Of a stretch of DNA of 40,314 nt, positions 27,101-35,176 are shown piece by piece. Every line of letters starts with the position of its first letter. The stretch's first letter is position 1. The stretch lies in IMG/VR virus record IMGVR_UViG_3300034418_001247, positions 1-40,314 of that record; one strand, given 5' to 3'. A program made the translations under genes and the position numbers. Under the pieces are notes generated by a model, which worked only from the letters and a program-made list of their open reading frames with translations, searched no databases and was not told the origin of the DNA. This DNA is from a virus.

Positions 27101-30100
27101 CTATCAAGCGTGAACGGTACTGAAAATGTAGCGGAGTTCGCTGCAGAGGCTTACGGTAGCCAAGAGTTTAGGCAACAACTAGCTCGGATTCAGGTGCAGG
27201 TAAAAGGTAATGAGTACGTAAAACAGGGTGGTAAATTCATAAGCGCCCTCCAAGCCTTTTACAACACAATAAGCAACTTCCTCAAAAAGCTCATTGGTCG
27301 CGCTCCTGTTGAACTATCTAACACAGACGTTTTCACCGAAGTAGATGCCCTACTGCAAAGAATCATAGCCCCTGCTGCTGACACATATGGTTCGGGTGAC
27401 CTGCTGCAGAACTCTACCGACATAGAAGTACGTGACCTGATGCGGAAAATAGGTAACGTTCAGAAAGACTTCAAAGAACCCACTAAGAAGTTTCGGGAAG
27501 ACTTTGTTAACCAAGCGGACAAGTTCCTGAAGAGTGGAGTATCTGGTAAGACACGCCGTGCCTTCTTAGGCTTTTCGCCTTCACAGGCTTTGGCAGACAT
27601 AGCAGGTAGTTACAACAAGAAACTAGGTGATTTAGGTCTAGAGCTGCATCGGTTGATGGAAAAACAGCGTGGCGCACTGAACACAAAAGATAATGCCGCT
27701 GATGGCACCATGAAGATGGTTGATAATTGGGTTAAGAACAACCAAGACGTTGTGCCTCTGTTAGATGAAGTTATAACCGAAAGTACTTTAGAGGGTGTCG
27801 ATCCGTCCAAGCCAAGAAGCACTTACGAGAAGAACAAAGAGAAGCTGGCTATATGGAAAGGGCTGCAATCTAGGTGGAACAAGCTCGAAGCAAGTGGTGG
27901 GCAAGATGTCTACAAAGGGATGCGCGATTCCTACGCCAAGTTGTATAAAGAATTACTTGCTGTAGTTAATAAACGGATTGATGACCTCAGCATAGACAAA
28001 GAAAGCAAAGAGAAGTTACGTAAGTCTGTATTCGACAAGATAACTGAAAGAGGGAGGGTAGATCCGTATTTCCCACTTATGCGATCCGGCGACTACAAAC
28101 TTAGTTTCCAAGCCTATAACGAAGCAACAGATAGCACTGAACCTGTGTTCTTAATGTTTGAAACGCCTAGAGAACGGCGTAAGTACATAGAAAATGTTTT
28201 AGAGAACGACAACAGAATAGAGCGAGATAGTGCCGGTGAGTTGGTGTACAACGAATACGACGGTAATGATAGCCCGACTTACAAAAAGACTACTTCTGTC
28301 GGCTTCGTTAACGAAGTATTGGAGATTATGGAAACCGCTAAAGTAGATGCAGCGGTCAGAAACGATATCCTTAACTCGTTCATAGAAACTCTACCTGAAA
28401 CATCATTTGCCAAGAACTTCCAGAAACGTGAAGGTATCGCTGGGTTTAACCAAAACCACACGCAGGTTATGCGGTCTAAGATCTACGACATTGGGCGACA
28501 AATTACACGGTTGGAATACACTAATAAGATAACAAAACTACGAGAGCAAATACTCGGCACTGATCCTGACATGCCAGATAGTGAAAAGTCTGCCATGCAA
28601 CGGATGAGGGAAAAAGAAGGTACTCTCAAAGACCTACAAGATGAACTTGTAGCCCGTGCTGATTTTGCAATGCGTCCTCCTAAAGATGGTATCGCTCAAG
28701 CAGCTAACCGCGCTGCCTTTATATGGACTATCGGGTTTAACACTTCGTCTGCGTTGGTTAACCTCTCGCAAGTACCTCTCTTTGTGTTACCTATGCTAGG
28801 CGGTAAACATGGCTTCCGTGCTGCGGGTAAAGCGATTACTGACGCAGCGGGGTTAGTCTCTGGTACGTTGATGTCGAAATCTACAAGGCGTAGACGTATT
28901 AGAGGGATTGTCCCTTTCGGTAAACAAGATACGGTAGACGCCTTTGCTATGCCTTCCATCGACAATTTGTTTGAGATGGATGAAGCGGGTAACTACACTG
29001 TCCGTAAAGACATTGAAGGGTACGCGGAAAGACGCAAAGAACTCGAAGAGATCCTCCCATTAGTTCAGCTTGCCGCAGGGCGTGGACAACTTAACCGATC
29101 CTTGTTTGCGGATAGTTTGGGTCTAGATTCTTCTGGACGAGATAAGAACATTATCGATAGAGTAAGTTCTTGGTCAGCCTTTATGTTCCATCAGGTGGAG
29201 CAGTACAACCGTCAAGTAGCTATGTTGGCTGCATATAAATTAGAACTAGCCAGACTAAATGATCCCAAACGAGCTACCGCAGAAGAACAGAAACTATCGT
29301 CAGCTAAGAAAAAAGAACTTGCTGCTCAAAACGCTTTATATGAAGCACAACAGTTAAACGGCGGTTCAGTATTAGAGACTGCTCCCAGATGGGCGCAGAA
29401 GGGTATAGGTCGAGTCGCCCTGATGTACAAGACGTATGGTATTCAGATGTACTACACCATGCTTCGAGCGGCTAAGACCATGCTAAACCGTGAGAACGAT
29501 CCTGAAATAAGGAAGGCAGCGTTCAGGCAATTAGTGGCTGTACATGGAACGGCTTTGTTCTTTGCAGGGGTACAAGGGCTACCGTTGTTCGGTGCCTTCA
29601 CCATGATCGCAAACTTGTTCTTAGACGATGATGAAGACGATGCGGAGACCATCGTACGTAAGTACATCAGTGAAGGGTGGTATAAGGGCGCATTAACTGC
29701 ATTGCTCGATGTTGATGTATCTCAACGTGTAGCTCTTACTAACTTGTTGTTTCAAGCAAACCGATACAATCGAGATGCTTCTCCAGAAGAAACTATAGGG
29801 TACTACTTAGGTGGCCCTGCATGGAGTGTAGGTAAATCATTTATCCGAGGTACGGGTGAACTTATCAACGGAGATATGCAGCGAGGTATTGAGTCTATGG
29901 TGCCGGGGGCGGTACGTAATGGCCTTAAAGCAATCCGTTATACAGAAGAGGGCGCACTCACCAGACGTAAAGATCCTATCCTTGATGACATCACCACAGG
30001 CCAGTTGTTCTCTCAAGTAGTAGGATTTGCACCTGCTGACTATGCTAGACGACAAGAGGAGAACCAAGGGCTTAAGCGTATCGAAAATACTATTCGCAAC

Positions 30101-30376
30101 AACCGTTCGTCGCTACTCAGGAAGTACTACATCGCCATGCGTATGCAAGATTACGAAGAAGCGAGAGAAATCAGAAACGAGATGTTGGCCTTCAACAAAC
30201 GTATTGGTGCTAGATTCCCGAAAGCAGTCATAACTGCCGATTCGGTAGCGCGTTCGATGCGATCTCACATGAAAACATCTGCCACCGCACACAACGGTAT
30301 AGCACTAAGTCCTATGTTCCGAACGGCATTACAAGAACATTTAGAAGATAACGAACCAATAGTGTTGTCTGACTAG
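24146..30376 (+). CDS. Giant ejection-type polyvalent protein with HExxH metallopeptidase motif
   Basis: 2076 residues. The N-terminus (AEWLIANEDKKGTEEFEIVA) resembles the start of other phage polyvalent proteins. Residues about 110-270 are Gly/Ala-rich and hydrophobic, with EGAQEA at 216. A long charged, Ala/Gln/Pro-rich helical linker spans about 330-850. A zinc peptidase site follows: His953-Glu954-x-x-His957 in LMHEMAHAV, with Glu997 or Glu1001 (ENVAEFAAEAYG) as the likely third ligand. The C-terminal half is helical with hydrophobic patches (MYKTYGIQMYYTML, GTALFFAGVQGLPLFGAF) and a conserved end. T7 gp16-like size and place suggest an ejected protein that opens a path through the envelope; the peptidase could cut host or virion proteins. 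Activity unproven. Confidence 0.75.
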   Translation: MSRVNKYAEWLIANEDKKGTEEFEIVANAYKKLRGVPVSIAPAGPEPDFLDQIEEFGKGIPRGALGLLESAALGGASILDEESELKAREAIQGLGRSAQSYFAPDVGSEDTVGGKFGEAVGSFVGLGATSLIPGVGIPAAGALAVGAGAGEASERARAAGATESERGTATALGAVVGLSELIPIKVLGNLYDAIGKGGIRDAITRVKRAAIAAGAEGAQEAAAGVAQNLIQRGVYDPQQGVFTDTGEAFGYGAGVGGLVQGLLDLALPKSRGKGAVDPDEVTPESIEQTETLLLEYKPEPYMVSSQGEVFTPEQLRTAAIDAEETFGDMPSDEVIEQRQGADRTSAQLINLEQARAAQAAQAQNLIGFETRDFVTDAEGNTVPVKQVQDNYILDEVDAIKAQIEAEVEAQRAAQAEENRRQKAEAQIVSSDRPSAAVIGQRQIADQTQALAAAQQELEGRPQTDLFPIQLVAAEAQAAKKPTPTPPAEPTQKISQKFLKDIGIAPTDTRSRKTKPIYQRLMAKKEVPLSELNAELKAYVDNPDVTDTVTKNKIKEFLGQPETRQIDLAFEKTEVPPARPEVAPAKAKAGPAAAPTEAPTEAPQAPKLSVKDSDELLQSLKGKSIDEQLSILERRGAPAEFTPATVTDGDVTQGATVSETTLVQESDARRSAARDAAAAAEIKRKGRNITPAQRIRMIRQMQRGVEPSLADVDPELRRQADIATEKELELRDQSEANRVAEAARKQREANKKRTEAAKDTKTKTPPPTDVAQKRPKPKSTKLESLPEDVVKEANKRIDQGEPGSVNEIISQVKKDLGLPRFQEGVDTPLPAPVLKELRQGNLKEALELLSKTDANPTIKRLAKQFSTMVGTTKVAVVPAEPEALTGKDNYYALKDKKTAIAYRQYLDAKGRRHNTIVPGIYITKSDAKDRKHFNDLILLNEEVSEGLAVSTLMHEMAHAVTANILLNPSHPVTKQLTKLFNLVEPDLSSVNGTENVAEFAAEAYGSQEFRQQLARIQVQVKGNEYVKQGGKFISALQAFYNTISNFLKKLIGRAPVELSNTDVFTEVDALLQRIIAPAADTYGSGDLLQNSTDIEVRDLMRKIGNVQKDFKEPTKKFREDFVNQADKFLKSGVSGKTRRAFLGFSPSQALADIAGSYNKKLGDLGLELHRLMEKQRGALNTKDNAADGTMKMVDNWVKNNQDVVPLLDEVITESTLEGVDPSKPRSTYEKNKEKLAIWKGLQSRWNKLEASGGQDVYKGMRDSYAKLYKELLAVVNKRIDDLSIDKESKEKLRKSVFDKITERGRVDPYFPLMRSGDYKLSFQAYNEATDSTEPVFLMFETPRERRKYIENVLENDNRIERDSAGELVYNEYDGNDSPTYKKTTSVGFVNEVLEIMETAKVDAAVRNDILNSFIETLPETSFAKNFQKREGIAGFNQNHTQVMRSKIYDIGRQITRLEYTNKITKLREQILGTDPDMPDSEKSAMQRMREKEGTLKDLQDELVARADFAMRPPKDGIAQAANRAAFIWTIGFNTSSALVNLSQVPLFVLPMLGGKHGFRAAGKAITDAAGLVSGTLMSKSTRRRRIRGIVPFGKQDTVDAFAMPSIDNLFEMDEAGNYTVRKDIEGYAERRKELEEILPLVQLAAGRGQLNRSLFADSLGLDSSGRDKNIIDRVSSWSAFMFHQVEQYNRQVAMLAAYKLELARLNDPKRATAEEQKLSSAKKKELAAQNALYEAQQLNGGSVLETAPRWAQKGIGRVALMYKTYGIQMYYTMLRAAKTMLNRENDPEIRKAAFRQLVAVHGTALFFAGVQGLPLFGAFTMIANLFLDDDEDDAETIVRKYISEGWYKGALTALLDVDVSQRVALTNLLFQANRYNRDASPEETIGYYLGGPAWSVGKSFIRGTGELINGDMQRGIESMVPGAVRNGLKAIRYTEEGALTRRKDPILDDITTGQLFSQVVGFAPADYARRQEENQGLKRIENTIRNNRSSLLRKYYIAMRMQDYEEAREIRNEMLAFNKRIGARFPKAVITADSVARSMRSHMKTSATAHNGIALSPMFRTALQEHLEDNEPIVLSD

Positions 30377-30534
30377 CTCTCTGTCTCCATTCGTTTGTGC
30401 TGCTCTTTATCTAGTATATTTAGAACAGTTAAGACAAACTGATCGTCAGACGCATCTAGTTTTTTCGTTTCGCGCAGTTTAACTAACGTCATCCACGCCT
30501 GTAACAAGTCACTTCTTGTCAGTTTCATAGTCAT
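30373..30534 (-). CDS. 53-residue mini-gene convergent with the ejection gene
   Basis: On the minus strand ATG at 30534 is preceded by AAGGAG (30545-30540) at 5 nt spacing. The frame encodes MTMKLTRSDLLQAWMTLVKL and onward to LDKEQHKRMETES, a compact charged helical protein with no membrane segment. Its TAG stop (30375-30373) interleaves with the TAG of the 2076-residue gene on the other strand. It lies beyond the intrinsic terminator, so it needs read-through or its own promoter; I see none convincing. Function unknown; a small regulatory or host-takeover protein is possible. Confidence 0.6.
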   Translation of the reverse strand: MTMKLTRSDLLQAWMTLVKLRETKKLDASDDQFVLTVLNILDKEQHKRMETES

Positions 30535-30557
30535 GAGTGCTCCTTGGATGAGGAGTT

Positions 30558-30581
30558 AAGAAACCCCCTCCGAAGAGGGGG
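30558..30581 (-). terminator. Intrinsic terminator after the replication operon
   Basis: Read on the minus strand: CCCCCTC-TTCG-GAGGGGG, a 7-bp GC-rich stem (30581-30575 with 30570-30564) closed by the very stable C(UUCG)G tetraloop. TTTCTT follows. The T-rich side exists only on the minus strand, so it ends transcripts from the replication genes about 70 nt after the last one. Confidence 0.8.
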
Positions 30582-30648
30582 CGCTCGTAGGAGCAGGAGG
30601 ATGACAGAACGAAATTGAGAAGGAGGACGAACTGTCGAGCAAAATATA

Positions 30649-30876
30649 TCACAATATTCTCCATATACGAACCCCTAGTTTTGCATCCTCTATCCTAACT
30701 CTAGTCTCTATACGCCAGCCTTTCTGTTCTGTTATTAACTTAACCTGACGTACTGTTTCAGGGGTATTGATGCACGGGACAAATATAGATGTACCGACAC
30801 TCATCTTCCCCCAGTCTATTACAATCCGAACCCCATCAGGGGACAGATCATACGTTCTCAATACTCCCTTCTTCAT
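30649..30876 (-). CDS. Small beta-rich phage protein, function unknown
   Basis: 75 residues. I use ATG 30876 because GGAG lies 6 nt upstream; a GTG directly before it is an alternative. It overlaps the end of the primase-helicase gene by 29 nt, unlike the 1-4 nt overlaps elsewhere. The sequence (TYDLSPDGVRIVIDWGKMSV, TPETVRQVKLITEQKGWRIE, ending KLGVRIWRIL) predicts strand-helix-strand and a basic surface. It recalls small phage proteins in replication regions, but I cannot name it. It is the last gene before the terminator. Confidence 0.7.
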   Translation of the reverse strand: MKKGVLRTYDLSPDGVRIVIDWGKMSVGTSIFVPCINTPETVRQVKLITEQKGWRIETRVRIEDAKLGVRIWRIL

Positions 30877-33679
30877 CACCAGCTCCAGAGAACTGAACTA
30901 CTAACACATCTGTCGGGGGCATATTTAATGGCGTACCCTTGCTTAGCCGCATCTTTATACGCTTGGCCCCCAGTTTTTCAGTAAGGTCATGTACAAATGC
31001 CGCATAGTTTATCTGCTGTTCCCCACACCATATCCGCAACGGTTTAGGTACTAGGTATAATTTATTTATATCAGTCTCATACCTAGCCACCAACCGGTTT
31101 CGGGGTATAGCTTCTGGGAGAATAATTGACTCCATAGGCGTACCGTCCTGCTTACGAAGGTCGCTGGTGCTTTTGATCCGCAGTATGTTGTCGTAGTGTT
31201 CATTAACATACTCATTCAACGTTTGTTCAATAGATACCGCCATATCCTGTGCCCTCGACTTGTTATCGTTAAGCATATCTATGGCCCAATTTGTAAGCGC
31301 AGGAATGTCAAACCGAATTAGGTCTAATTGACTAGCAATGACTGCCCCCGCCAAAGTCATAGTTGCATACACTGACCAGAATCGGTTTTCTGAGGAAAGC
31401 TCTGCTCGTCTATCTACCCTGATCTGTATCTCTTTGATCAGACGTTTCACCTCTTCAACATTGTTGATCACATACTGAACGAATATAGGTCCAGCATGCC
31501 CGTAACATTTACCTAATGCGCGACTGAATTCGTCAGTTTCTGATTTGTCAGAAGAACCCTTAAAGAGCTTTTCTGCACGTACTTCTAATATGCGCTGTGC
31601 CTCCGCATTAGGGTTATCTTTCTTCAAGCGGATACGTTCTATAAAGCTAGTATTACCTGTTGTTATCGCAAGTAAGCTCCATGATTCCCCTCGTGCCCGC
31701 TCTACGTTCCCTCCGCTAACTAACCTGTTCCTCTGTTTACCAGTGGTAAATTGCAGAGCCAAGGCACTCAATGCCTCGCTTTTGGCGTTTGTAAGTTCGT
31801 CAATTAGTAAGGGCAAACTATGCAGCACCTCGGATCGGTTCATCTGGCTGTTGCCCGTATCGCCTTGATTAATCACTAGCTCGCCGGGGTCACCCCATAT
31901 AGACGCTGCTGCTCTCATGGCGGTGGTCTTACCTAGCCCAGAGTCTTTACTGTAAATATGTAGTGCTGCACACGCTATGTCATCTACAAAATGCACAAGT
32001 GCCGAACCGAACCCCGCACAGGTAGCAAATTGGTGTAATTGAAATCCGGGCCGGTTGTAGAAATCAATAACTTGTCGCCACTCGTCTAAGGTACCTTCAG
32101 GTTGAAAGTACGGGAACAGACTCATAGTAGTCTTCGACGGTGGGTTAAACCGCACCTCATCTTTCAAAATTATCTGGTTACCGAGTACAAACCCTGTGGC
32201 TTCGTCATCGATCCAGCCAAACTGCCTGTAGGCTTTATCTGCCATCTCTTTCTCCTGTAGTTCATTTACCCACGTTGTTACGTATTCCATAAGTTTATCT
32301 ACCTTCGCTATAGCCACCCCGTGCATGGACATGCTCTTTCTAAGTTCTTCTCTAGAAGTTACAGACGTAAGCGGTACCGTAAATTCCCGCACACCATCTC
32401 TTGGTAAGTGCAAACGCAACACTATAGACTCCCCTAGTTCTATATCGACTATGCGTTTAACTACATAGAGGTCGTTATGGTAAATGCGTTCTTCGTTCTC
32501 GTTCCCCTCCGAATCCTGTGAGCGTATATAAACGCCGCCGTTAGAGCCGCGTAGGTAGGGGTAAGGATATTTAGGTATAACGAATGTGTTAATAGGGGTG
32601 TTAGGTAGATCTAAAGCAGGTGCCTCAACTACGTATTCTTCCTCTGTAGCTTCCTTTACACGCTTTCCGATATGCAAAGGCGATCTATATTTACCCCTAT
32701 TTGGGCAGTGTAAACACGTTTCTGGCTGAATCTCTTCAAACCTAGCGCAAGTGTATCGTTTGTCAGAAGTTAACTTATCCCATTTAGCGTCGGTCTCTTC
32801 TGGGTCATACCCGTCATATCCCTTAGAGATCTTGTGAGCTTTTTCTCTGGACCCATCGCTACACGCTTTCAGTACCGACAATACGCCCCGCCAAATAGGT
32901 TCTGATACCTCGTTAGGGTTAGTTAACGCATTGTGTATTTGGGTGCAGCCATCTCCTTGATTGGTCTTGCGTAGGATATCTTTGAAACGATACTCGCGGT
33001 TTGACAACGCTGCGTTCATCACCGCGTTGGCTCCATCCAGTCTCTTTGTGGGAACTGGTATCACATCATTTCCGAGCGATCTCGAAAACAAATCAAAGTC
33101 AACAAGATTGGGTAGGTGTGCCCCAACAAAGTCTACCTCTGCTGGGATGTCTGGTTTGTAATTATGGGTTTGGGGTACCCGCAACACTCGTGCAGCGTCC
33201 GCCGTGACAGCGGGATCTGCTAAAAAGTTATTATCCGCACACAACTGCTTCAATTTAGTGGCTACAGGTAGCCAGTCATCTAAAGGTACGGCTTCGGATA
33301 ACACCCAATAAACGTGGACACCACGCCCAGAGTTAATCATTAAAGGGCGTGGCAAATTAAATTTAGTACAAAATGTCTTTAGTTGAGATATCGCTTCCTT
33401 CTGCGATACAAAATCTTTCGATGGGCCACAATCAAGATCTAGAAAAAACGACTTCAAAGATTGTACGTTATCTACTTTACGTGAGTTAGCTTCCTTGAAA
33501 CTAGCTAGTGCGAAATAAACATCATAACCCTTTGTATCCAAGTCCTGTGCCGCATCAATCAGGTCATCTACGGAATCAAAGAACTGCTGTGATCTTTTAT
33601 CGGCAGATGATTTGGATGCAAATACACAATACGACCCGTTTTTCGGTAGCGCCTCCTTTAAAAATATAGCTGTTTCCAT
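30848..33679 (-). CDS. Primase-helicase fusion (AEP-like primase plus DUF927-like ATPase)
   Basis: 943 residues. N-terminal archaeo-eukaryotic-primase-type motifs: Asp81/Asp83 in SFFLDLDCG, SGRGVHVYW (Ser117-His122), and ARVLRVPQTHNYK (Arg164-Lys175). A cysteine patch follows: Cys311, Cys322, Cys325 in ETCLHCPNRGKY. The C-terminal ATPase has Walker A SKDSGLGKTT (Lys584), Walker B SLPLLIDELT (Asp627-Glu628) and a probable sensor Asn in LLAITTGN (676), resembling DUF927 helicases. It should make primers and unwind DNA at the fork. The ATG at 33679 has only a weak ribosome site. I see no separate DnaG-type or DnaB-type gene in the window. Confidence 0.85.
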   Translation of the reverse strand: METAIFLKEALPKNGSYCVFASKSSADKRSQQFFDSVDDLIDAAQDLDTKGYDVYFALASFKEANSRKVDNVQSLKSFFLDLDCGPSKDFVSQKEAISQLKTFCTKFNLPRPLMINSGRGVHVYWVLSEAVPLDDWLPVATKLKQLCADNNFLADPAVTADAARVLRVPQTHNYKPDIPAEVDFVGAHLPNLVDFDLFSRSLGNDVIPVPTKRLDGANAVMNAALSNREYRFKDILRKTNQGDGCTQIHNALTNPNEVSEPIWRGVLSVLKACSDGSREKAHKISKGYDGYDPEETDAKWDKLTSDKRYTCARFEEIQPETCLHCPNRGKYRSPLHIGKRVKEATEEEYVVEAPALDLPNTPINTFVIPKYPYPYLRGSNGGVYIRSQDSEGNENEERIYHNDLYVVKRIVDIELGESIVLRLHLPRDGVREFTVPLTSVTSREELRKSMSMHGVAIAKVDKLMEYVTTWVNELQEKEMADKAYRQFGWIDDEATGFVLGNQIILKDEVRFNPPSKTTMSLFPYFQPEGTLDEWRQVIDFYNRPGFQLHQFATCAGFGSALVHFVDDIACAALHIYSKDSGLGKTTAMRAAASIWGDPGELVINQGDTGNSQMNRSEVLHSLPLLIDELTNAKSEALSALALQFTTGKQRNRLVSGGNVERARGESWSLLAITTGNTSFIERIRLKKDNPNAEAQRILEVRAEKLFKGSSDKSETDEFSRALGKCYGHAGPIFVQYVINNVEEVKRLIKEIQIRVDRRAELSSENRFWSVYATMTLAGAVIASQLDLIRFDIPALTNWAIDMLNDNKSRAQDMAVSIEQTLNEYVNEHYDNILRIKSTSDLRKQDGTPMESIILPEAIPRNRLVARYETDINKLYLVPKPLRIWCGEQQINYAAFVHDLTEKLGAKRIKMRLSKGTPLNMPPTDVLVVQFSGAGDEEGSIENV

Positions 33680-33698
33680 GAGATAGATCCGAAAGACA

Positions 33699-33745
33699 CC
33701 ACGGCAGGGGCAGAGTCACGCCCTTTTCGACTAGTCTAGCCGTGG
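33699..33745 (-). promoter_or_regulatory. Structured leader upstream of primase-helicase
   Basis: The 117-nt gap before the primase-helicase start holds a paired element. CCACGGC (33745-33739) pairs with GCCGTGG (33705-33699); inside, GGGC (33723-33720) pairs with GCCC (33711-33708). An 8-bp palindrome GACTAGTC sits at 33729-33736. A further stem, TGGGCTT with AAGCCCA around a ~10-nt loop, lies just upstream at about 33761-33784. No U-tract follows, so it is not a simple terminator. It may control translation or mRNA processing, or mark an origin; the role is unknown. Confidence 0.45.
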
Positions 33746-33796
33746 ATACTGTTGAATGAATGGGCTTCTTCTTGTTAAAGCCCAAATTAATTAGGA

Positions 33797-34498
33797 CTAA
33801 TCGTCCCAAGCATCAACAAGGTCACTCAGATCCGCTTTCTCTTTGGGAGCAGCGGTTTTAACTTTCATCGCTTTCTTCTTCGGTTCTTCGATGATGTCCT
33901 CCACATCATCTACTGCTGCCTCTACCTCCGAACTAGATTCGGTATCTAGATCAAAGAACGGGCTTTCATCTTCAGTAGATCCCTGACTGTCAAACCCATC
34001 AACTTCTTCAAACGGTGAAGACACTTGCATAGGTACGTATTTGATAACCTGTACGGCACGCAAACGAAGTGAAACCCCAGAGTCGCGCATGTGGTAAGGA
34101 ATTAACACAACAGCGATATTTACCGTACTTCCAGTTGTCAGTTGGAAATCATCTGGCAGGATCTTGTTCTTAGCGTCATACTGCTTCGGCTTTGCAGTAA
34201 CATCCTTTCCGTACGCACCCTTAAGTTTTGCCTTACCGATATACATACCGTCATCATCTTTGGTGAAAGGCACTGGGAACTTTTCGGGCCACTTAGCCTC
34301 ACGTTTTTCCTTATAAGCCGTAGCCATCGCGGTCATTAATGCTTTCGCTTGCGTCTCGTTCATCTTGAAGGACATTTCGTATGACGCGCCATCATCAGTT
34401 GGGTCACACGGAACGCTTCGGTTTTCACTGCTGTCGAACTTATATGTCCGATTAATCCGAGGGTAAAGCGCCTCTACACCTTTAATTTGATAAGTCAT
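33797..34498 (-). CDS. ssDNA-binding protein (DUF2815-like) with acidic tail
   Basis: 233 residues. TTTGGAG lies about 9 nt before ATG 34498. Residues 1-157 form a beta-rich domain with GVEALYPRINRTYKFD, FPVPFTKDDDGMYIGKAKLK and NIAVVLIPYHMRDSGVSLRL, resembling the DUF2815 / T7 gp2.5-type OB-fold proteins of phages. From 160 on it is acidic and disordered, ending DLSDLVDAWDD, the classical SSB tail form used to recruit partners. Residues 161-169 (SPFEEVDGF) are near-repeated in the upstream protein. It likely coats ssDNA for the polymerase and primase-helicase. Confidence 0.75.
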   Translation of the reverse strand: MTYQIKGVEALYPRINRTYKFDSSENRSVPCDPTDDGASYEMSFKMNETQAKALMTAMATAYKEKREAKWPEKFPVPFTKDDDGMYIGKAKLKGAYGKDVTAKPKQYDAKNKILPDDFQLTTGSTVNIAVVLIPYHMRDSGVSLRLRAVQVIKYVPMQVSSPFEEVDGFDSQGSTEDESPFFDLDTESSSEVEAAVDDVEDIIEEPKKKAMKVKTAAPKEKADLSDLVDAWDD

Positions 34499-34516
34499 TT
34501 ATGTTTTCTCCAAACA

Positions 34517-35176
34517 TTAGTCATTAAAAACGAAGCCATCTACTTCAGAAAATGGTGATGCACCCGCGTCCTCCAGTGGAACTACATTTAAAGTAATTGC
34601 TTTCGTAGTATCAGGATGCTTCATCATGGTCTGTATGGTTTCGTACTCCTGCTCTTCTAGTGGACGTATAGGTCTGAAGAAGAGTTTTGGTAAGTCGCTT
34701 TTAGGGTCGAAAAATATCTTCGTCACCACAGCGACTATTGGGGTGTTCTGCGCCTCTAAATACCTAGCGTAGGCTTTCAAAGGCATGTTCACCCCAATCG
34801 CGTCCCCAAAAATAGAGGGTGAGGATAGCTGTAGCTGATAAACTGTTTCCAGATCATCCTCTATCACTACGGCCAATCGTTGCACAAATTTACATGCTCG
34901 ACTTTGGCCCGCACCGGACCCCTTTATGTTGTGGACACAATCTAAACAACGCCCCGCTTGCCTCTGTTCTGCTGGAACATCTACGGCGGGAGTGTCTGTA
35001 TCTGAAGACCAGCAAGTCGGTAGCGCGACCTTATCAGGGTCATAAGCATCCGCGTAATAAATACGGGACATGTAGGCTACACCAACCACTACTACATTTA
35101 CAGATTCTTCCGCTATTTCAGGCAGACCTTCAAAACGGCGGTTGCGTATACTGATTCTTTTGAGTGTCTCGCCCAT
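34517..35176 (-). CDS. Zn-binding replication-associated protein
   Basis: 219 residues. Four cysteines, Cys55 (LPTCWSSD), Cys77-x2-Cys80 (GRCLDCVHN) and Cys95 (SRACKFVQRL), form a likely zinc site. The arrangement recalls a protein usually encoded beside phage SSB and helicase genes. The flanks are beta-rich (QLQLSSPSIFG, IVAVVTKIFFDP). The C-terminus has SPFSEVDGF, near-identical to a segment of the next protein. It starts in a TAATG overlap with the HTH gene upstream. It may be a DNA-binding partner of SSB; function not established. Confidence 0.75.
   Translation of the reverse strand: MGETLKRISIRNRRFEGLPEIAEESVNVVVVGVAYMSRIYYADAYDPDKVALPTCWSSDTDTPAVDVPAEQRQAGRCLDCVHNIKGSGAGQSRACKFVQRLAVVIEDDLETVYQLQLSSPSIFGDAIGVNMPLKAYARYLEAQNTPIVAVVTKIFFDPKSDLPKLFFRPIRPLEEQEYETIQTMMKHPDTTKAITLNVVPLEDAGASPFSEVDGFVFND

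Noticed and set aside
30558-30581. Bidirectional terminator also ending the structural operon
   Set aside because: The plus-strand side lacks a T-run after the stem; only the minus strand has TTTCTT.
30582-30648. Small gene or RNA in AGGAGGATGACAG region
   Set aside because: The ATG frame stops after five codons and the inverted arms are imperfect.
33597-33809. 70-codon minus-strand frame (MGRLVLINLGF)
   Set aside because: Covers the structured leader and primase start in another frame, no ribosome site.
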